DNA of 64,000 bases from Corallochytrium limacisporum (Eukaryota; Opisthokonta), in the NCBI GenBank assembly GCA_002811645.1, contig PDIP01000026.1, positions 1 to 64,000 of the forward strand, given 5' to 3'. Each line of letters opens with the position of its first letter. The first letter of the stretch is position 1. Below the pieces are notes generated by a model. It was not told the DNA's origin and ran no database searches. It saw nothing but the letters and a program-made list of their open reading frames with translations. Positions 59,108-64,000 of this stretch are shown here, piece by piece. The position numbers were made by a program, and so were the translations under genes.

Positions 59108-61792
59108 ATGTCTTTAGATAAGAATGCGAAAAATTCGTTGGCGTCTGATCTGGCAGATAGTCTGCGCAGGGAAAGCGCACTAGAAGCAAAGGAGCAGCGT
59201 TTGGTGTCCAGCTGGCTGGATGACCCTAACGCAGAGGCATTGGATGGTAGTGACAGAGATTCCATGGATGATGACTTTATGCCAATGACCTTTGATGCCG
59301 TACAAGACTCTAAGCCCTTGGCAACAAGCCTAACAAAAGCAAACATCCAGAAGAAATTGACAAAAGCTCGCCAACATCGACGCCGGCGCAACGGAGCGGG
59401 ACGAGCCGACCTGCATCACCAACCCTCCAGCGTTGTTCTAGCCGAATACGTCGCGCAGGCACGAAGTAAGGCTTTTCAATTTGATCGTGGTGACATTGAT
59501 GAGGTTAAAGAAGACGGTCACCATGCGGTGATCCAAGACGACATGCAGGAAAAATGCCCTTTACTGCCGAAGGCTGTGAAAAGGGAGGAAGAGCCCATGC
59601 ACGGTAGGTCCTGGAGCAAACTGGTTTTTCCTTTGAACGCAAGTGGTAGTAGCAACACCTTCACATCTCTCCTGAACGCCAGAGGAGATGGTTTCCAACA
59701 CAGCGGCTCGAATCAGAACTTGAAGGAAGCGGCAGATGGCCAGGAGAATGACAGCTCTGCGAGCCTCGCACGGTCGGACAGCTCTATTAGCGTCAGTACT
59801 GCGACGGCGGGGATACGTTGTCCTGTGTGTCAATGGCCTCATGCGAATGGAGTGCATGTCATGGCATGTATCGAATCCTTCTCCCATCCGATGCTTCCTT
59901 GCCCTGATGAAGCCTACTGCGACAACGGCAACGAGGATCACTATGCAGAGTTTAACCACCACACCTTGGCGGAAGCGGTTGCCATACAGGACGATGACAG
60001 CCATTTTGAATTAGAGAATGGATCTTCTGTGTCTGCTGTAGAAGAGCCGTCAATGAAGGGAGATGCTGTAGAAACGGAATTGCCCACAAAGAATCTTCAG
60101 GTACACAGGCACAAGCGCAAGGGTCCCAGTGATGATTTGGACTCGCAGCCCGAGCAGGCCATCACAGGTTTAAAGCGCAGGCCCAAGCAAGGCCACCTAG
60201 GCGGATTTCTGAATCTTCCACAAGAGTTACAAGAGAAGCGGCTGACGCCGGCCCAGGTCCATGCACGGAAGCGCATAGAACAGCGGAAGAAGCGCCGCGA
60301 AGCCATGGCCAAACTCAGAGCTCGGGAACCGGAATGGTTAGAGGACCCTGAGGGTGAAATTGGGCCACCGAAGCCTAAAGGTGACGGTGATATGTATGTA
60401 GAGGCTGGCAATACCGATGAAAAGATCGCAAAGACCAAAGATCCACGGATCATGGACGTGGTAACCGAGCGGTTGGAGAAGCAGCAGCAACCGCAAACCC
60501 CCCGCAAGTGTCCCTTTTACAAATGGATCCCTGCCACAAAGTTCACGGTTGATGCCTTCATGTATGGCAAAGTAGAAAGATGTACCCACTACTTCCTCAG
60601 CCATTTTCATTCTGACCACTACGGAGGGCTGACCAAGCACTTTGATCACGGAAAAATTGTGTGCAACCAGGTCACGGCCAATCTGGTCAACTCTAAGCTT
60701 GGTGTTGCCTGGGAGAAGATCACCGTAGTCCCCATGCGCAAGGGTGTGGAATTTCCGGGCGGCGTTGAGGTGGTGGTTGTTGACGCGAACCACTGCCCCG
60801 GCGCGGCTATGTTTGTATTTAAGCTGCGAGACGGACGCACGTACCTGCATACCGGCGATTTCCGTGCGAACCCCTTTATGCACAAGTGGCCGAGCCTGCG
60901 GGGGATTCGCTTTGATGGCGTGTTCCTCGACACGACGTACTGCAACCCACGGTACAATTTTCCGGACCAGCGCGAGGTGCTGAACTTTGTGCAGCACATT
61001 GTGGCGCGTGAAGAGAGACGTGTGCCGGGCGGGCGCATTCTCTACATTTGCGGGACGTACCTGATTGGCAAGGAGAAGGTCTTTAACGCGGTGGCGGATG
61101 CTATAAGTCGCCCTCGACGGGACATTGATGGACATGTTGTGGAGGAAGGTGAGCACCACACTACGGACAACACGGACAGTTTTGCGAAGGATACAGGTAT
61201 CAGTAATGTGTTGACTAAGGCGATCCGTCGCTCGTCCGGTGACGCCCCCGCCCGGCCCGCCAAGAGATTCCTTGACCGGACAGACGACTACCTCGACCTC
61301 GATACTGGCCGAGCGCGCATCCACTGCGACCGGGCCAAAATGCGCACGCTGTCACTGTTGCAGATGCCTGAGCTGCTGTCCCGCTGCTCGTGCGACGATC
61401 CTGCAGGCGCTCGGGTCCACGTGCGGCCCATTTTCGCAGCCAAATCTGAGTTCATGCATAAGCTGCTGAGGGAATACAGATTCCGTGATCCAGAGACTGG
61501 TGAAGTGCACCCGCGCTTCACTCAGATAGTCGCCTTCAGGCCTACCGGGTGGACTTTCAGCCAGTCCAAGCCGTTGAGTATGATCCAACCACAGATTAAT
61601 GGTAACGTCCGCACCTATGGCGTGCCATATAGCGAGCATTCCTCCTACGGAGAGCTTAAGGCCTTCATCCAGTTCCTGAGACCACACCGCATCATACCCA
61701 CCGTCAACGTCGGCAGCGCACGATCTCGGGCACTCATGGAGGCAGAGTTCCGCAAATGGCTCGGTAAATCGTCGGACAACGATAAGGAATAA
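59108..61792 (+). CDS. DCLRE1A: SNM1/PSO2 DNA cross-link repair nuclease
   Basis: An 894-aa metallo-beta-lactamase/beta-CASP 5' exonuclease acting in interstrand cross-link repair. A possible UBZ4-type zinc finger sits at 238-254 (CPVCQWPHANGVHVMAC), the ubiquitin-binding module of SNM1A. The nuclease core starts at about 473 (CPFYKWIPATKFTVDAF). Catalytic motifs are HFHSDHYGG (499-507), DANHCPGAAMFVF, HTGDFRAN and DTTYCNPRYNFP, followed by YICGTYLIGKEKVF. The beta-CASP part ends with VPYSEHSSYGELKAFIQFL and IIPTVNVGS. The 470-residue N-terminal half is mostly disordered, and an acidic insert lies near residues 675-735. Start codon and length fit SNM1A/PSO2. All metal ligands are kept. Confidence 0.93.
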   Translation: MSLDKNAKNSLASDLADSLRRESALEAKEQRLVSSWLDDPNAEALDGSDRDSMDDDFMPMTFDAVQDSKPLATSLTKANIQKKLTKARQHRRRRNGAGRADLHHQPSSVVLAEYVAQARSKAFQFDRGDIDEVKEDGHHAVIQDDMQEKCPLLPKAVKREEEPMHGRSWSKLVFPLNASGSSNTFTSLLNARGDGFQHSGSNQNLKEAADGQENDSSASLARSDSSISVSTATAGIRCPVCQWPHANGVHVMACIESFSHPMLPCPDEAYCDNGNEDHYAEFNHHTLAEAVAIQDDDSHFELENGSSVSAVEEPSMKGDAVETELPTKNLQVHRHKRKGPSDDLDSQPEQAITGLKRRPKQGHLGGFLNLPQELQEKRLTPAQVHARKRIEQRKKRREAMAKLRAREPEWLEDPEGEIGPPKPKGDGDMYVEAGNTDEKIAKTKDPRIMDVVTERLEKQQQPQTPRKCPFYKWIPATKFTVDAFMYGKVERCTHYFLSHFHSDHYGGLTKHFDHGKIVCNQVTANLVNSKLGVAWEKITVVPMRKGVEFPGGVEVVVVDANHCPGAAMFVFKLRDGRTYLHTGDFRANPFMHKWPSLRGIRFDGVFLDTTYCNPRYNFPDQREVLNFVQHIVAREERRVPGGRILYICGTYLIGKEKVFNAVADAISRPRRDIDGHVVEEGEHHTTDNTDSFAKDTGISNVLTKAIRRSSGDAPARPAKRFLDRTDDYLDLDTGRARIHCDRAKMRTLSLLQMPELLSRCSCDDPAGARVHVRPIFAAKSEFMHKLLREYRFRDPETGEVHPRFTQIVAFRPTGWTFSQSKPLSMIQPQINGNVRTYGVPYSEHSSYGELKAFIQFLRPHRIIPTVNVGSARSRALMEAEFRKWLGKSSDNDKE

Positions 61793-62791
61793 GAAATCAA
61801 ACACTTTCAAACGTTAGGTACGGAAGAGCACCCTCTACGTTGAGGTTGAGCGGCAAGCCCCACCTCTGTCTCCCCCAGTCCCTCCTATGGAGAGTAATTG
61901 ATTCCAATAGAATATATTTTTATATATTTATAAGGAATATTTGATTCAAAATTTATTTACATAGGATGCGTCTGAATTATGGACTCTTCTGTCCAGAACC
62001 ATCAAGATGCCCACCGGTCCCCACTTGAATGAATGCAATCTTGGGGTTCTCCCCTGGTCCAAGTCGTGTTGAGTGAGTGGACCGCACTGATCCGGTCTGT
62101 GTGTGTATGGAACCCACTTGTTATACCGCCACTACCTCTACGGTCAACAGAAGGCTCCATCCCTGCACAGGCACACAACACTTCGGCGCATGCCAGTTAC
62201 ACAGACTACCAGCGGAGATAATGCAAATCGATTATCTCTCCTCTCAAAGTATCTACGTCACATATTGAGAACGCTGCTAAGGTGGAACCTGTGCTCTCCA
62301 CGGCTCCTCAGTCTAAGGGTTGACGAATCTCCAAATGAATCCTCCATACACAACCAACTGACTCACAGTCACCAGCAACGATAGGCATCCAACGGAAGTT
62401 AGATGTTCAGCCGTCGAGTGATACGGGCTCGGGCAACTGCACGGATGTCCATATTCAGTAGGTGGGACACACACCGGGGATGGCTATTCATGGCAGACGA
62501 TGTTGCGGTGGCTGCCAAAAAAGCAAAACGCCCCGGGGCACCCGGCTCAACAGACGCGCTCGTTTCTTTTACTTTCGTGCCCCTTATTCATTCTCCGCAC
62601 TGCTTTTCCACCTCTTTTTTTCTTCCCCCCCTTTTTCATTTTTCTCGACCGGCCCGAGAGGCCTTCCCCTCCCCTTCCCGCTCCTCCCGTCTCTTCTCCC
62701 AACTTTTTGCAGCCAAAATTGAAACATAGGAAAGCTCAGGGAGGAGGACAAGAGTTTAAGACGCAAGGCCGAGAGGGGAAGTGGAGGACAC

Positions 62792-62818
62792 GCCCCCGGG
62801 GGGGGGGGGGGGGGGAGG
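62792..62818. repeat. intergenic GC palindromic tract
   Basis: GC5 followed by G18 and AGG, with a CCCCGGGG core, in the right-hand gene-free region. Confidence 0.65.
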
Positions 62819-63770
62819 TACTACCGGGACAAGAGCGGCGGCTACCTGGGGCCAAATTTTCCCAGCACATGTGGTGGTGTGTGGTGTGTGTTGCGCGGAG
62901 CGTCCCCTTCCAAACATTCACCTCATCATATTTCCATACTTGAAATGGAGCGGGTTGGGGCCACCTACCAAAATAACACCATTGTTAACACACCCTGCTC
63001 ATATTTTTTTTTTGCGGGAAATCGAAAATTCATGACTGACACTAATTATACACACTTACGCGGGATCTCCAAAACCACATATACCTACAATGTACAGTCA
63101 TTGTCCTCATCAGCATAATCATCTCATCACTTTCCACATCCACGGGCAGGACCACTTTCGGATTCACATTCTCTCTTGTCTTAGCGAAAATTGCCCCCCC
63201 TCCCTCACCTCCCCTTTTTTTGCCCCGTTTAAGTGTGTCCTTGCTGACGGCGGCACGCAGCATGGTATAAGGTCAGGCACAACCGGCCGCAGGCATAGAA
63301 TCTAGCATTGCAGGTGTGTCCACACCCGTCTCACCAACTATAATTGATGGTGATTGATGGAGATGGCCATCTACATTTTCCATCACATCCCGACACCCTG
63401 AAAAGAAAATTCAAAAAAAAAAATCCACCAACCGGGAACACACACACGCACACACACCACCTACGGAGAAAAATACCCTAAACTTTAGGTGCGGGACCGT
63501 CCGAAGCAGTTTTGGAAATTCGCTAACATGTGCATCTATACTTTTTTTCTCCACTCTCTCCCGCTTTATACCCGTTTGTTCTGATCTCAGTTGATGAAAC
63601 ATTCTATGCTGACGCGCCCAGTGGAAATGGACACAAACAAAACGGACATAAAAATTCTTTCAATAGGGAGAAGAGGCCAAATCACTCGTATTAGTGGGGA
63701 AGGTTCGGGACGCAACACAGCCACCAGGCCATCTAACCAGCGGAGCGGTCCCGCTGATGCCCTGGCGGTG

Positions 63771-63778
63771 TATAAAAT
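63771..63778 (+). promoter_or_regulatory. TATA box of a gene beyond the right edge
   Basis: TATAAAAT followed by a long pyrimidine-rich stretch; no reading frame starts before 64000. If real, it would drive a plus-strand gene beginning just outside the window. Confidence 0.3.
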
Positions 63779-63845
63779 GGCCCCTGTTTTTTTTTGGGAA
63801 ACAGCAAAAGCCTCTCCCCCTCTCTCCCTCTCTCTCTCTCTCTCT

Positions 63846-63901
63846 CACTTTCTCACTTTCTCACTTTCTCACTTTCTCACTTTCTCACTTTCTCACTTTC
63901 T
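63846..63901. repeat. (CACTTTCT)7 tandem repeat
   Basis: Seven perfect copies of the 8-mer, preceded by a (TC)n run; a simple-sequence repeat. Confidence 0.9.
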
Positions 63902-64000
63902 CCTCTTTGTATATTTTCTTTGTTTCCTGTCCTTCGTTTGCTTCTTTCTTCTTCCTTTTATTCTTGGGCCGTACGCGCTTTGCTTCTTCTATTTTCTTTT

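Larger units (their letters stand above)
61793..64000. other. right-hand gene-free region
   Basis: 2.2 kb without a recognisable gene. It holds AT-rich sequence behind SNM1 (61905-61945), a pyrimidine-rich block, a GC palindromic tract (62792-62818), AC-rich stretches, a TATA-like box and an 8-mer repeat. The end is CT-rich, like a leader or promoter of a gene beyond the window. Confidence 0.55.

Noticed and set aside
58131-59189. Poly-Pro and poly-Gly frames at 58131-58691 and 58365-59189
   Set aside because: Artefacts of the C homopolymer and the N run.

Overview
The window looks like the left end of a chromosome from a compact, intron-poor unicellular eukaryote. The first 15 bases are CCCTAA-type telomeric repeat in the orientation expected at a left end. 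About 24 protein-coding loci follow in 64 kb. Almost all are single uninterrupted reading frames, and I see no convincing spliceosomal intron. The content points to a unicellular holozoan (a relative of animals and choanoflagellates): a true cytoplasmic tyrosine kinase (HRDLAARN, PVQWMAEES), an integrin-like FG-GAP receptor, STK16, TEX261, TVP23 and GUCD1 sit beside amino-acid biosynthesis genes (HisC, stand-alone TrpB) that animals lack. Corallochytrium-like organisms fit this mix and the intron scarcity, but the species is an inference.

Layout. 1-5072: telomere repeat, then a large membrane receptor on the minus strand whose stop codon lies inside the telomeric repeat. 5073-9852: the longest gene-free stretch. 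9853-11631: an SVOP-like transporter. 12576-24378: a tandem array of six related MFS transporter copies. Two share one frameshift, and an assembly gap separates a copy lacking its 3' end from one lacking its 5' end. 25860-27521: a membrane-anchored lipase of bacterial family I.5 type. 28944-35950: HisC, STK16, a METTL21-type methyltransferase, dCTP pyrophosphatase, enolase-phosphatase E1 and ribosomal protein eL33. 37793-41750: TrpB, a degenerate MGME1-like mitochondrial protein and TVP23. 43643-47161: an ENTH-tyrosine kinase fusion. 48025-61792: SUB2/UAP56 helicase, GUCD1, an alpha-kleisin, an ankyrin protein, TEX261, an F-box-like protein and an SNM1/PSO2 nuclease. 61793-64000: no gene recognised, but a TATA box near the right edge suggests one starts just beyond it.

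Two themes stand out. First, the telomere-proximal receptor has three YxxP motifs in its tail, and the ENTH-kinase is a tyrosine kinase with an endocytic lipid-binding domain; both suggest phosphotyrosine signalling, though nothing shows they act together. Second, many spacers, and no recognised gene, carry short G/C homopolymer palindromes with a CCCCGGGG-like core. Two of the three assembly gaps lie directly against such runs. The rest is ordinary housekeeping: methionine salvage, nucleotide-pool cleaning, mRNA export, ER-Golgi trafficking, cohesion and cross-link repair.
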